From: Flavobacterium sp.
GTDB lineage: Bacteria; Bacteroidota; Bacteroidia; Flavobacteriales; Flavobacteriaceae
Assembly (NCBI RefSeq): GCF_024642105.1
Contig: NZ_JAHEBT010000052.1
Location: 496,001-560,000 of the forward strand
Length of the DNA: 64,000 nucleotides
Direction of reading: 5' to 3'
The notes under the pieces were generated by a model. The model did no database searches, had not been told where the DNA came from, and was given only the letters and a program-made list of their open reading frames with translations. Of this stretch, positions 1-9,190 are shown in pieces. Made by a program: the position numbers and the translations under genes. Positions within the stretch are counted from its first letter, which is position 1; each line of letters opens with the position of its first letter.

Positions 1-505
1 AAAACATATCAATAGCAACAGACTCGCCTGGCTTAATTTTATTAATATTGGGAGAATTTCGAAGATAATAAAAAGCAGAAAGGATATCTTGAGTGTTTTT
101 TGGAATCACAAAAACTTTTTCCGTTCTGTGTTTGTAATCTTTTACCACAACCTTATTTAGGTTTGTATTGAAAAAACCTTCTTGGTTTTTAGTATATCCT
201 CCTTCGTCAATTTTTCGAACAAACTGATATGGAACAAATGTTTCTTTATTGATGTAGCTTTCATATAAATCGTCCACTTTGAAAAAAAATCGAGAAAACC
301 CTGTCGTATACCCTTTTCCTACTAAATGGAAAACTTTTTCATTATTAACACTCGCTTCCTTTACTTCTAGAGTAGCATAACCTGCATTAACAAACCCATA
401 ATGAATGCGGAATTTAAACCATTCTCCCACATCAAAAGTAGCCTCACTTTGGGTATCAAAACCAAGTGTTGTCAGTAGGAGCAAAAAAAATAGTGCTTTT
501 TTCAT
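1..505 (-). CDS. DUF3108 family exported protein (truncated by window edge)
   Basis: The frame opens at an ATG (complement of 503-505) and runs off the left edge without a stop, so only about 168 N-terminal residues are visible. It begins with a short signal peptide (MKKALFFLLLLTTLGF). The mature part (GEWFKFRIHYGFVNAGYATLEV, then FFKVDDLYESYINKETFVPY) resembles the DUF3108 family of periplasmic or outer-membrane proteins, whose biochemical role is unknown to me. A hairpin and about 400 non-coding bases separate it from the next gene, so it probably has its own promoter. The assignment rests on pattern recognition of the N-terminal half. Confidence 0.7.
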   Translation of the reverse strand, partial: MKKALFFLLLLTTLGFDTQSEATFDVGEWFKFRIHYGFVNAGYATLEVKEASVNNEKVFHLVGKGYTTGFSRFFFKVDDLYESYINKETFVPYQFVRKIDEGGYTKNQEGFFNTNLNKVVVKDYKHRTEKVFVIPKNTQDILSAFYYLRNSPNINKIKPGESVAIDMF

Positions 506-567
506 AATATAGTTGGGGTACTTCATTTATGGTTTTTACCATTTCTGTACCAAAAGTATTAAAACAA

Positions 568-598
568 AAAAACTCAGTCAAATATTGACTGAGTTTTT
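568..598. terminator. Intrinsic terminator hairpin
   Basis: Perfect 14-bp inverted repeat (AAAAACTCAGTCAA / TTGACTGAGTTTTT) with a three-base loop. A and T runs lie at both ends, so it can work on either strand. Confidence 0.7.
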
Positions 599-760
599 GT
601 GCTATTAACTAACCAAAAAACTATAAATTATGAAATTTATATCAAAACCGAAAGGAAACCACCCCTTTCATTTTTGTTTTACAAATTTACAGCAAGTTCA
701 ATAGTTTTTTTTCATTAAAATAGACTTTAACAGAAGATTTGTCATTTATAAATCCGAAAA

Positions 761-799
761 CACTTATTTTTTTACATAATAAAAAAATAAGTGCCTTTT
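761..799. terminator. Hairpin downstream of the patatin gene
   Basis: Perfect 13-bp arms (CACTTATTTTTTT and its complement) around a seven-base loop. A T-run follows on the plus strand, with four T on the minus strand. It is the first strong hairpin downstream of the minus-strand patatin gene ending at 901. Confidence 0.6.
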
Positions 800-900
800 T
801 TAATGATTATTTTAATTTATTTTAAACATATTCCATCAAAATTCTCAATAAAATTCAAAAAATTAAGAGTTTTAAAAGCTAAAAACGCCTGGTTGAAGCA

Positions 901-3237
901 CTAAAACCAAAAACCAACACTAAACCAAGTATAGCCTTTAGCATTTTCTGGAGACCAAGAATATTTTGCCTCTATAGGCCCAATAGCTGTTTCTAATCCA
1001 TAGCCAACAGCATAACCAGAGTGTTTTGGAAAAGCAATCCAATCACCGGATTGAAAAAGATTGTCACCCAAATTCGCAAAATTTGCAGAAAAGTTCAAAT
1101 GATTCTTTCTATAAAATTCATAATCAATAGTTCCTGTCGCTTTTATATAACTATTAGCCGCTACACTCAAGAAATCGTAACCGTAAAATGGTCTAAAGTT
1201 ATTGATGCTATTATACCCATATCCACCTAAAACAAAATTAAAAAATGGCACGCCATCATTTCCAATAGGCAAACCCCCATCTCCTTGAAATTTTAATATT
1301 AATTTATCCCAAATCGTTACAGCCTTCTCAAAATTAGCCTTAAAAATTGAAAAGGGTTTAAAATTGTTGTTATAGTCAGACGAAAACAAATAGGATTGAA
1401 AATCAGCCGTAAAATACCATCCTTTTTTTGGAAAATATTTATTATCAAACGAATCAAATTTGACATATCCAAATCCACTCCAATAACTACTTTTATCAAT
1501 TATCGGATTGGCAATCGCTAATGTTTGTGAAGAAATACGCAAGTATTTTACTTCTACCCCTGCACCAACCAAAAAGCTCTGTGCCAAGCCTTTTTGCAAA
1601 TAGGCCTGAGTGGATAAATCCATAAAATCAACATTGATTTCATTTATACCAAATGATCCCAAGTTTAAATCTGTAATATTCTGCGAAACATTCTTATTAA
1701 ACTGATTGAATTGTGATTTAAAACCAAAACTAAAATTGAATCCATTATCAATGTAATAATCTAAATTGTATCTAAAATTATCCCCTAAAACCAAATCTAA
1801 AGAAGCAAGATCGTTTTTAAAAAGAGTGTTTTTATTAGTCAAATTAACCAAGACACCGCTTTTAAATAAATCATCATAATGCAATCCAAATTTCAAATAT
1901 GTCTTTATTGGATTTTCTACCAATTTCAGATTAAGATTCTCTCCTTTTTCTTCGTTTTCAAAAGAATAACTAATCGCATTAAAATTTTCTGTAGCATTAA
2001 TTGTATTTATTCCCGATTGTAAGTGAGAATACGTTATTTTTTGGCCAGGTTTAAACCGTAATTTACCCAAAACATAATCTTCAGTAAAATTATTCAATGG
2101 GTTCGTCTTAATTTGAACCAATTGTAAACTGTCTTTTACAACATCTAATTTGGGTTTTATATATGGATTCTGAGAATCCGCAAGAGCATAAATTTTTTCG
2201 TATACAGAGAACGCAGCTTCTTCTCCCTTTCTTATTATTTCTTTGCCTTTGTCAAAAGAAATAACACCGTAATCTTTGATATCAGGATTAATATAAACAT
2301 CAGTATCTTGAATTTTGCTCTTCATTTTTTCAATTGACTGGAGATTAGTAATCTGAACCAATATTTTAGTTGCATTTTTAAGCTGATTTCGATCTAACAA
2401 TTCATCCTGAACATCCACACCTATAACTACATCAGCACCTAAATTTCGGACTTCTTCAATCGGATAATTATTTGCTACACCACCATCAACCAGTAATTCT
2501 CCATCAATTTCAATGGGTGAAAATAACGATGGGAAAGCAGCACTTGCCAACATGGCTTGTGCCATATTTCCTTTATTAAGCAGCACCTGTTTTCCTGTCT
2601 CAATATTGGTTCCAATGCATAAAAATGGAGTGGGCAACTGATTAAAATCTTTCACATGTCTCACATTTCTAGTCAACCTGCTCAGCAAATTAAAATTGTA
2701 CAACCCTTTAGACAATGCTTCGGGAATTCCGATGCGAAATTTATTAAACGGAAGCACTAAGGCATACGACTCGTCATTGCGTTTTTCGTAAAAACTCTTG
2801 GAAGACCTTGGAATAAAGTCATTTAATAATTCGTCAAAATTTGTAGTTTGGAAAATAGAATCTATTTGAGCCGCATTGTATCCCGAAGCATACAAACCTC
2901 CAACAACAGCGCCCATACTGGTACCTCCAATGTAATCAATTTTAACTCCAGCCTCTTCAATTACTTTCAAAACTCCAATATGAGCAAATCCTTTGGCTCC
3001 ACCCCCGCTTAACACCAACCCAATTTTTGGTCGTTTTTGTTCTTGTGCAAAAGTATTTTGAAAACTAGATACGAATAGCACCGTAAATAGCAAGCCCCAG
3101 ATGGAAGTGGAAAGCCCCGAAAGAACAAAGCCTATTTTTTCTTGAAAAAAAAGAGCGACCACAGAAGCTCCTTTTTTTTCCTTAGAAAAAAAGGGTTTTG
3201 ATAGAGGACTTGGAACGGACAGCTGGGATAGGCTCAT
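901..3237 (-). CDS. Patatin-like phospholipase with C-terminal outer-membrane barrel
   Basis: A 778-residue protein with the architecture of PlpD-type autotransported lipases. The patatin domain (about residues 70-260) shows the oxyanion motif GGGAKG (78-83), the nucleophile motif GTSMG (Ser107) and DGG with the catalytic Asp251. It is followed by a POTRA-like segment and a C-terminal bacterial surface antigen (BamA/Omp85-like) barrel ending in ...SVGFWF, with a terminal Phe. A hydrophobic export segment (about 45-65) precedes the mature part, but the N-terminus is abnormally long for a signal peptide and part of it overlaps repeat-like DNA. The start is six bases after uvrC's stop, suggesting cotranscription. 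It should hydrolyse membrane or exogenous phospholipids at the cell surface. Confidence 0.88.
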   Translation of the reverse strand: MSLSQLSVPSPLSKPFFSKEKKGASVVALFFQEKIGFVLSGLSTSIWGLLFTVLFVSSFQNTFAQEQKRPKIGLVLSGGGAKGFAHIGVLKVIEEAGVKIDYIGGTSMGAVVGGLYASGYNAAQIDSIFQTTNFDELLNDFIPRSSKSFYEKRNDESYALVLPFNKFRIGIPEALSKGLYNFNLLSRLTRNVRHVKDFNQLPTPFLCIGTNIETGKQVLLNKGNMAQAMLASAAFPSLFSPIEIDGELLVDGGVANNYPIEEVRNLGADVVIGVDVQDELLDRNQLKNATKILVQITNLQSIEKMKSKIQDTDVYINPDIKDYGVISFDKGKEIIRKGEEAAFSVYEKIYALADSQNPYIKPKLDVVKDSLQLVQIKTNPLNNFTEDYVLGKLRFKPGQKITYSHLQSGINTINATENFNAISYSFENEEKGENLNLKLVENPIKTYLKFGLHYDDLFKSGVLVNLTNKNTLFKNDLASLDLVLGDNFRYNLDYYIDNGFNFSFGFKSQFNQFNKNVSQNITDLNLGSFGINEINVDFMDLSTQAYLQKGLAQSFLVGAGVEVKYLRISSQTLAIANPIIDKSSYWSGFGYVKFDSFDNKYFPKKGWYFTADFQSYLFSSDYNNNFKPFSIFKANFEKAVTIWDKLILKFQGDGGLPIGNDGVPFFNFVLGGYGYNSINNFRPFYGYDFLSVAANSYIKATGTIDYEFYRKNHLNFSANFANLGDNLFQSGDWIAFPKHSGYAVGYGLETAIGPIEAKYSWSPENAKGYTWFSVGFWF

Positions 3238-3243
3238 AAAAAA

Positions 3244-5037
3244 TTATTTGGTAGTGTAAAAGTCGGTAATTTTTTTGGCTTTTGATAGCCCCACCACCTC
3301 AGAAATTTCTTTTTCGGTGGCCAATTTCAATCTTTTAACACTTTTAAAGTGCTGAATCAGAGTCGTCATAGTCTTTTCGCCAATACCTGGAATGGATTCT
3401 ATAGACGAATTGAGGGCGGCTTTGCTGCGTTTGTCACGATGATGGGTAATTCCAAAACGGTGCGCCTCGTTACGCAATTGCTGAATGACTTTGAGTGTTT
3501 CTGATTTTTTGTCGAGGTAGAGCGGAATGGAATCGCCAGGATAAAAGAGTTCTTCCAAACGTTTTGCAATACCGATAACGGTGATTTTTCCGCGAAGACC
3601 CAGATCGTCAATGCTTTTCAACGCCGAAGACAATTGTCCTTTTCCTCCGTCAATAATAATCAACTGAGGCAAGAGTTGGTTTTCGTCCAAAAGGCGCTTG
3701 TATCGTCGGTATACTACTTCTTCCATTGATGCAAAATCATTCGGTCCTTCGACCGTTTTGATATTAAAATGACGGTAGTCTTTTTTGCTCGGTTTTCCAT
3801 CTTTGAAAACTACACAGGCCGAAACAGGATTTGTTCCTTGTATATTAGAGTTGTCAAAACATTCAATATGGCGTGGTTCTACGGGCAAACGTAAGTCTTT
3901 TTGCATCTGCGCCATAATTCGGTTGACGTGTCGGTCAGGATCAACAATTTGCAATTGTTTCAACTGCTCGATACGGTAAAACTTGGCGTTGCGAATGGAC
4001 AAATCTAAAATTTGCTTTTTATCGCCTAATTGAGGTACGGTGATTTTGATATTTTCACCCAGATCGACTTCAAAAGGCACAATAATTTCTTTAGACAATA
4101 ACTGGAAACGTTCCCGAAGTTCGATTATGGCTAATTCTAGCAGTTCTTCGTCGGTTTCTTCCAATTTTTTTTTGATTTCCATCGTATGGGAACGAATAAT
4201 TGAACCGTGAAAAATTTGCAAAAAGTTGACATAAGCCGCACTTTCGTCTGAAATAATTGAGAACACGTCAATGTTCGTGATTTTCGGATTGATAATCGTA
4301 GAACGCGACTGATAATTCTCAAGAATTTCTATTTTTTCTTTGATTTTTTGGGCTTCTTCAAAACGCATTTCTTGCGCCAATTCGGTCATCAAGCGTTTGA
4401 AGTCTTTCATGCTTTCTTTAAAATTCCCTTTGAGAATTTCGCGAATAGCATCGACTTGTTTTTGATATTCAGCAACGGTTTCATAGCCTTCGCAAGGGCC
4501 TTTGCAATTACCGATATGGTATTCCAAACACACTTTGAACTTACCACTTTCAATATTATTAGCACTTAAATCAAAATTGCAGGTGCGCAACGGATACAAT
4601 TCTTTAATCAAGTCCAAAATAGTATGTACCGTCTTGAAACTAGTATAGGGTCCAAAATATTCCGAACCGTCTTTGACCATTCTTCGGGTAGAGAAAATAC
4701 GTGAAAAAGGTTCTTTTTTAATGCACAACCACGGATAACTTTTATCGTCTCGCAACAACACATTATAACGCGGTTGCAGGGTTTTTATTAAATTGTTTTC
4801 CAGCAAAAGGGCATCGGTTTCGGTAGGCACCACAATGTGTTTGATGGTCACAATTTTCTTGACTAAGACATTCGTTTTGGCTGTATCGTGAATTTTATTG
4901 AAATACGACGAAACTCTTTTTTTTAGATTTTTGGCTTTGCCCACATACAAAATCTTCCCGTCCTTATCGTAGTATTGGTAAACACCCGGATTGTCCGGCA
5001 GGGTTTGTATTTGTAAAGCAATGCTTGGTGGCGTCAT
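3244..5037 (-). CDS. uvrC: Excinuclease ABC subunit C
   Basis: UvrC makes both incisions in nucleotide excision repair together with UvrA and UvrB. The GIY-YIG nuclease domain is at the N-terminus (NPGVYQYYDKDGKILYVGKA), the UvrB-interacting UVR motif is central (MRFEEAQKIKEKIEILENY), and the RNase H-like endonuclease domain follows (HIECFDNSNIQGTNPVSACV, IIDGGKGQL). C-terminal helix-hairpin-helix repeats end the protein (ESIPGIGEKTMTTLIQHF). I chose the ATG at 5035-5037 (MTPPSIALQIQ), giving 597 residues, because the 18 residues that would precede it do not look like UvrC. The patatin gene follows six bases downstream. Confidence 0.96.
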   Translation of the reverse strand: MTPPSIALQIQTLPDNPGVYQYYDKDGKILYVGKAKNLKKRVSSYFNKIHDTAKTNVLVKKIVTIKHIVVPTETDALLLENNLIKTLQPRYNVLLRDDKSYPWLCIKKEPFSRIFSTRRMVKDGSEYFGPYTSFKTVHTILDLIKELYPLRTCNFDLSANNIESGKFKVCLEYHIGNCKGPCEGYETVAEYQKQVDAIREILKGNFKESMKDFKRLMTELAQEMRFEEAQKIKEKIEILENYQSRSTIINPKITNIDVFSIISDESAAYVNFLQIFHGSIIRSHTMEIKKKLEETDEELLELAIIELRERFQLLSKEIIVPFEVDLGENIKITVPQLGDKKQILDLSIRNAKFYRIEQLKQLQIVDPDRHVNRIMAQMQKDLRLPVEPRHIECFDNSNIQGTNPVSACVVFKDGKPSKKDYRHFNIKTVEGPNDFASMEEVVYRRYKRLLDENQLLPQLIIIDGGKGQLSSALKSIDDLGLRGKITVIGIAKRLEELFYPGDSIPLYLDKKSETLKVIQQLRNEAHRFGITHHRDKRSKAALNSSIESIPGIGEKTMTTLIQHFKSVKRLKLATEKEISEVVGLSKAKKITDFYTTK

Positions 5038-5146
5038 TTTGTATTGGCTCGAATTGTTTCCAAATTTACAAATAACATCTTTGCAAATCAAAATCAGGCG
5101 TTTTCTTTTACGGCGCGAAAATTAATAGTACTTTTAGATTCTGGAA

Positions 5147-5204
5147 CCATTAAGAAATTACCGCTCATTAAGTGATTTCCTTAATTTAACTAATTCCTTA
5201 ATGG
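5147..5204. repeat. Inverted repeat, 'CCATTAAG' family
   Basis: Fourteen-bp arms (CCATTAAGAAATTA / TAATTCCTTAATGG) with one mismatch, in the spacer between the divergent uvrC and cyclo-ligase genes. A related element lies at 44166-44229. Confidence 0.6.
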
Positions 5205-5230
5205 CGAAAATATTTCATAATATGATTTCT

Positions 5231-5238
5231 TATTTTTG
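5231..5238 (+). promoter_or_regulatory. -7 promoter element of the cyclo-ligase gene
   Basis: TATTTTTG matches the Bacteroidota -7 consensus TAnnTTTG. Only six bases separate it from the ATG at 5245, so the transcript would be nearly or completely leaderless. I see no TTG at the usual -33 spacing. Confidence 0.6.
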
Positions 5239-5244
5239 CCTATT

Positions 5245-5808
5245 ATGACAAAAAACGAACTGCGCAATCAATACAAAGCGCTCCGCACCAATCTTTCAGA
5301 AGCCGAAATCGAAGAAAAAAGTTTGGCTATTGCCAATGGCGTGTTGGCACTTGACATCTGGGACAAAACCTATTTTCATGTTTTTTTACCCATTGAAGAG
5401 CAAAAAGAAGTCAATACCGAATTCTTACTGCATTTGCTATCGGGGAAAGACAAAGAAATTGTGATTTCGAAATCCGATTTTACCACGCGAAAAATGACGC
5501 ATTTTCTATTAACTGACAATACCAAAATCAAGAAAAACGACTACCAAATTCCCGAACCTGTGGACGGAATCGAAGTGCCTTCGTCCAAAATTCAAGTGGT
5601 GTTTGTGCCGCTTTTGGCTTTCGACACCCTTGGAAATCGTGTTGGTTATGGCAAGGGTTTTTACGATCAATTTTTGTCTGAATGCCAACCCGAAACCATC
5701 AAAATTGGCCTTTCTTTTTTTGAAGCCGAAAACACTATAACAGACGTTTTTGAAAAGGATGTTCGGCTGGATTTTTGCATCACTCCAAAAAAGTGCTATC
5801 GCTTTTAA
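5245..5808 (+). CDS. 5-formyltetrahydrofolate cyclo-ligase
   Basis: Converts 5-formyl-THF to 5,10-methenyl-THF with ATP (folate recycling, cytosol). The 187-residue length is normal. It opens with the family's basic N-terminus (MTKNELRNQYKALRTNLSEAEI) and contains the signature PLLAFDTLGNRVGYGKGFYD, which carries the glycine-rich nucleotide/folate-binding region. The frame could be extended to a TTG at 5236, but that codon lies inside the -7 promoter element, so the ATG at 5245 is the start. It stands alone between uvrC (divergent) and the GT51 gene, 61 bases downstream. Confidence 0.93.
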   Translation: MTKNELRNQYKALRTNLSEAEIEEKSLAIANGVLALDIWDKTYFHVFLPIEEQKEVNTEFLLHLLSGKDKEIVISKSDFTTRKMTHFLLTDNTKIKKNDYQIPEPVDGIEVPSSKIQVVFVPLLAFDTLGNRVGYGKGFYDQFLSECQPETIKIGLSFFEAENTITDVFEKDVRLDFCITPKKCYRF

Positions 5809-5869
5809 TTTCAACTGAAAAATTGGCTTTTTTTTACTTTCTTTACAACTTCAATAATTTGTTTTTTTT

Positions 5870-7861
5870 ATGAGATTCAACAAGAAGAAAATAGGAATTA
5901 CTCTCGGAGTTCTTTTGGTTTTATTGGCTTCTACTTTGGCAACTTTTTATTATTTCAGAGACGAAATTTTAAAAGTAACTTTAGAGAAAGTAGCGGTGAA
6001 AATGGATCGTGATTACGATAGTAAGTTTACTATAAAAACGGCCTCTTTTGACGGAATTTCAGCCGTAAACCTAACCGATGTAGTTTTGGCTCCCAAACAT
6101 GCCGACACTTTATTCAAAATTCAAAAGATGAAAACCAGTATCAGCTTTTGGCATTTGCTGATTGGTGATGTGCAATTGGGTACTTTAGAAATCAAAAATG
6201 GTTTGGTGCAACTCATAAAAAAAGGGAATGTTCGCAACTTTGATGCTTTCTTAAAAAAGAACAAAAATCAAGAAGTAACGGATGAAAAAAGAGACTACGC
6301 TGCTTTAGCAAAACGCATTATATTCCGATTGTTGAATTTAGTTCCAACGGATATGGATATCCAAAATTTAGTTTTTAAATTAGACGACAACGGAAAAAAA
6401 GCTACGATTGACATTAAAAAATTAGCCTTAGACGGTGGCGATTTAGAAAGTGTAATTCACGTTAAAACCAACACGTTTGCACAACGTTGGCGCATTGCGG
6501 GAGAAGCTGATCCAAGAGACCGCACTGCTGATATTCAGTTTTTCAATATGGATGGAGGACCAATAAAAGTTCCGTATTTTGATGAACGATTTCATTTGGT
6601 TTCTAGTTTTGATTCCATTCGTTTGAATATCGAAAATATTGAAAGTGATGGTGATGAATTTCATATTGATGGCTACTCGTCCATTGCCAATTTAAAAGTC
6701 AATCACTCCAAAATTGCGAGTAAAGATGTAGTCATTCGCAATGCTCGTTTTGATTACCGTTTCTTGCTAGGCGAAGATTTTATCTCCTTAGATAGCACCT
6801 CAACGGTTCAATTGAATCAGATTAAATTTCATCCCTATTTGGCTTACGAAACCGAAGAGGATACCATTTATAAAATGAATATTCGTATTCCAAAAATGCA
6901 AGCGCAGCATTTTATCACTTCGCTTCCTGATGGACTATTTACTAATTTCCAAGGCATGTTAGCTAGCGGTAGTTTTGATTATAAATTGGATTTTATGTTC
7001 AATAAAAACAAACCGGAAGATATTGTTTTTGACAGTAAATTGAACAAAGAAAATTTACGAATTTATCGTTTTGGACAAGCCAATTTAGGAAAACTCAATG
7101 GCGAATTTGAATACCGAGCCATTATTAACAATGTACGTCAGCGTCCTATTTTTGTAGGTAGTTCCAATCCCAACTATACTCCGATGGATCAGATTTCGCC
7201 TTACTTAAAAAAATGTGTTTTGACTACTGAAGATCCTTCTTTCTTTAGACATCGCGGATTTATTACAGAGGCATTCAAACAATCCATTATTAAAAATATC
7301 AAGACGCGAAAATTCTCCCGCGGAGGTAGTACTATCAGTATGCAATTGATTAAAAATGTGTTCTTAACTCGTGAGAAAACCTTGTCGCGTAAATTAGAAG
7401 AAATTCTATTGGTTTACATTTTGGAAAACAACCGAATTGTAAGCAAAGAACGCATGTTAGAAGTCTATTTCAATATTATTGAATGGGGTCCCAACGTATA
7501 CGGAATTGGCGAAGCGAGCCGTTTTTACTTTCAGAAAAGTCCTGCCGATTTAACCTTTAACGAATGTTTGTACTTGGCTACTATTATTCCGAGTCCAAAG
7601 AAATTCATGTATCAGTTTGACGACCAAGGAAATCTGAAAGGTTTTGCTTTAAAAAACCAACGCTATTTGAGTAATTTAATGTTGCGCCGTGGCATTTTAA
7701 ATGCTAGCGACAGCATTAATCCGTATGGCGTATCGCTTTCCGGAAATGCGCGTTCGTTCTTAACTATTCGCAAAGCGCAAGATACCACTGGTATAGCCGT
7801 AGATTCCATTCCGCCGAAAGAAGACTTTGATTTTGAGTTTCTAAAAACGGATGAGGAATAA
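5870..7861 (+). CDS. GT51 peptidoglycan transglycosylase with AsmA-like N-terminal half
   Basis: A 663-residue membrane-anchored protein. One N-terminal transmembrane helix (about 8-28) is followed by about 380 residues of beta-rich sequence resembling AsmA/TamB-type envelope domains. A GT51 domain follows, with the catalytic glutamate motif EDPSFFRHRG (Glu454), the motif GGSTISMQLIKN (about 485-496) and ENNRIVSKERMLEVYFNIIEWG. No transpeptidase domain follows, so it should polymerise glycan strands from lipid II in the periplasm without crosslinking. Monofunctional MtgA enzymes are about 240 residues, so the N-terminal half is an extra module. Catalytic assignment is firm; the AsmA-like label is inference. 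Confidence 0.85.
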   Translation: MRFNKKKIGITLGVLLVLLASTLATFYYFRDEILKVTLEKVAVKMDRDYDSKFTIKTASFDGISAVNLTDVVLAPKHADTLFKIQKMKTSISFWHLLIGDVQLGTLEIKNGLVQLIKKGNVRNFDAFLKKNKNQEVTDEKRDYAALAKRIIFRLLNLVPTDMDIQNLVFKLDDNGKKATIDIKKLALDGGDLESVIHVKTNTFAQRWRIAGEADPRDRTADIQFFNMDGGPIKVPYFDERFHLVSSFDSIRLNIENIESDGDEFHIDGYSSIANLKVNHSKIASKDVVIRNARFDYRFLLGEDFISLDSTSTVQLNQIKFHPYLAYETEEDTIYKMNIRIPKMQAQHFITSLPDGLFTNFQGMLASGSFDYKLDFMFNKNKPEDIVFDSKLNKENLRIYRFGQANLGKLNGEFEYRAIINNVRQRPIFVGSSNPNYTPMDQISPYLKKCVLTTEDPSFFRHRGFITEAFKQSIIKNIKTRKFSRGGSTISMQLIKNVFLTREKTLSRKLEEILLVYILENNRIVSKERMLEVYFNIIEWGPNVYGIGEASRFYFQKSPADLTFNECLYLATIIPSPKKFMYQFDDQGNLKGFALKNQRYLSNLMLRRGILNASDSINPYGVSLSGNARSFLTIRKAQDTTGIAVDSIPPKEDFDFEFLKTDEE

Positions 7862-7966
7862 GTAGATAGACGATTTACGATATGCGAAGGACGATATACG
7901 AATTTTCCATGTAACAATTGATTGATTTAAAAATGGATACATTTTAAATTCATTTGGAAAAATTAA

Positions 7967-8013
7967 ACCGCAGATTCGCAGATTTTTCAATACAAAATCT
8001 GCGAATCTGCGGT
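7967..8013. repeat. Perfect 20-bp palindrome, 'CCGCAGATTCGCAGATT' family
   Basis: The arms 7967-7986 and 7994-8013 are exactly complementary over 20 bases, with a seven-base loop. It lies between the convergent GT51 and aldo/keto reductase genes, where it could serve both as a terminator. Related copies are at 23557-23675 and 44303-44347. Confidence 0.8.
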
Positions 8014-8043
8014 AAATAATTTAATTACGATCGACCCTCGAAA

Positions 8044-9081
8044 CTAAGGTGCAGGATCTGGAATTATCGCCTGGATACCATCAATCGCTTTCAACACTTC
8101 CTCTGAAAGTGTTACCTGAATGGTAGCAATATTTTCTTTCAACTGTTCCATTGTAGTAGCACCAATAATGGTACTGGTTACAAAGGGCTGTTGTTCAATA
8201 AAAGCCAATGCCAATTGTGTTAAAGTTAATCCGTGTTGTTGGGCAATTTCATTGTACAAACGAGTAGCTTCTGCTGATTGTGGGCTGCTGTAACGAGCCA
8301 TTTGAGGAAATAAGGCCAATCTAGAAGTAGGATGTTGTTGCCCATTCAAAAACTTTCCTGACAAAAGTCCGAAAGCCATTGGAGAATAGGCTAACAAACC
8401 AACATTTTCGCGCAAACACACCTCAGCATTTCCCACTTCAAAAGAACGATTCAACAACGAATACGGATTTTGTACGGTTTTGATTTTAGGTAAATTGTGG
8501 TACTTGTGTTCTTCCAAGAAGCGCATCAAGCCCCAAGGCGTTTCATTAGACAATCCAATATGTTTGATTTTTCCTTGTTTGACAAAACCTTCCAAGCTAG
8601 TCAACACCTCGTGAATATTATCTTCCCAAGCGTCGTCTTGTGCTTTGAATCCGCGTTGTCCAAAGAAATTGGCTTTGCGTTCTGGCCAATGCAATTGATA
8701 AATATCTATATAATCCGTTTGTAAACGTTGCAAACTATGATCCAAGGCATACTGAATACTCGCTGGCGAAAAATCAACTTTTTCTCGCATATAGGTAAAG
8801 GCAGGATTCGGTCCTGCAATCTTTGTAGCCAAAACTACTTGGTCACGATTCCCTGTCTTTTTAAACCAAGTCCCTATAATGCGTTCAGTGCTTCCATAGG
8901 TTTCTTGACGTCCTGGCACCGAATACATCTCGGCTGTATCAAAAAAGTTAACCCCTTGCTCCAAGGCATAATCCATTTGGGCGTGACCCTCTGCTTCGGT
9001 GTTTTGTTCACCAAAAGTCATGGTGCCTAAACAAATTTTACTGACTTTAATTTCGGTATTGGGTATAGTGGAGTATTTCAT
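8044..9081 (-). CDS. Aldo/keto reductase, Tas/YghZ type
   Basis: A 345-residue NADP(H)-dependent aldo/keto reductase of the Tas-like branch. The TIM-barrel family signature is present: the start MKYSTIPNTEIKVSKICLGTMTFGEQN, the catalytic Asp and Tyr in NFFDTAEMYS, the Lys in VVLATKIAG and the His in DIYQLHWP. The C-terminal nucleotide-binding segment reads STIIGATTMEQLKENI. E. coli Tas is almost the same length. The ATG at 9079-9081 is chosen; the longer frame adds 20 residues (MPLQLPFLC...) not seen in the family. The physiological substrate is unknown. It is a single gene with repeats on both sides. Confidence 0.87.
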   Translation of the reverse strand: MKYSTIPNTEIKVSKICLGTMTFGEQNTEAEGHAQMDYALEQGVNFFDTAEMYSVPGRQETYGSTERIIGTWFKKTGNRDQVVLATKIAGPNPAFTYMREKVDFSPASIQYALDHSLQRLQTDYIDIYQLHWPERKANFFGQRGFKAQDDAWEDNIHEVLTSLEGFVKQGKIKHIGLSNETPWGLMRFLEEHKYHNLPKIKTVQNPYSLLNRSFEVGNAEVCLRENVGLLAYSPMAFGLLSGKFLNGQQHPTSRLALFPQMARYSSPQSAEATRLYNEIAQQHGLTLTQLALAFIEQQPFVTSTIIGATTMEQLKENIATIQVTLSEEVLKAIDGIQAIIPDPAP

Positions 9082-9190
9082 GTTTGTATGTTGCTTTTTT
9101 TGAAAAACAAATATACAAAGGAATGGCAATTGCAATGGCAAAAAAACAAACTCAATTTCAAGATTAATACAATTGTGAAATTGATGTTTG

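Larger units (their letters stand above)
506..900. other. 395-base non-coding spacer with two hairpins
   Basis: No convincing gene lies here. It holds a terminator-like hairpin at 568-598 and another at 761-793. At 630 there is an ATG in a leader-like context (AACTATAAATTATGAAA) that opens only 24 codons before a TAG at 702-704. That could be a gene remnant or a leader peptide, but I cannot support a function. A GAAAGG/CCTTTC stem at 650-669 lies inside it. Confidence 0.5.

Noticed and set aside
630..704. 24-codon leader peptide
   Set aside because: It has a good ribosome-binding context but no regulated gene follows on the plus strand, so it is described only as part of the spacer.
5509..5814. 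Antisense 101-codon frame within the cyclo-ligase gene
   Set aside because: A shadow frame of a well-supported gene, with no motif or promoter of its own.
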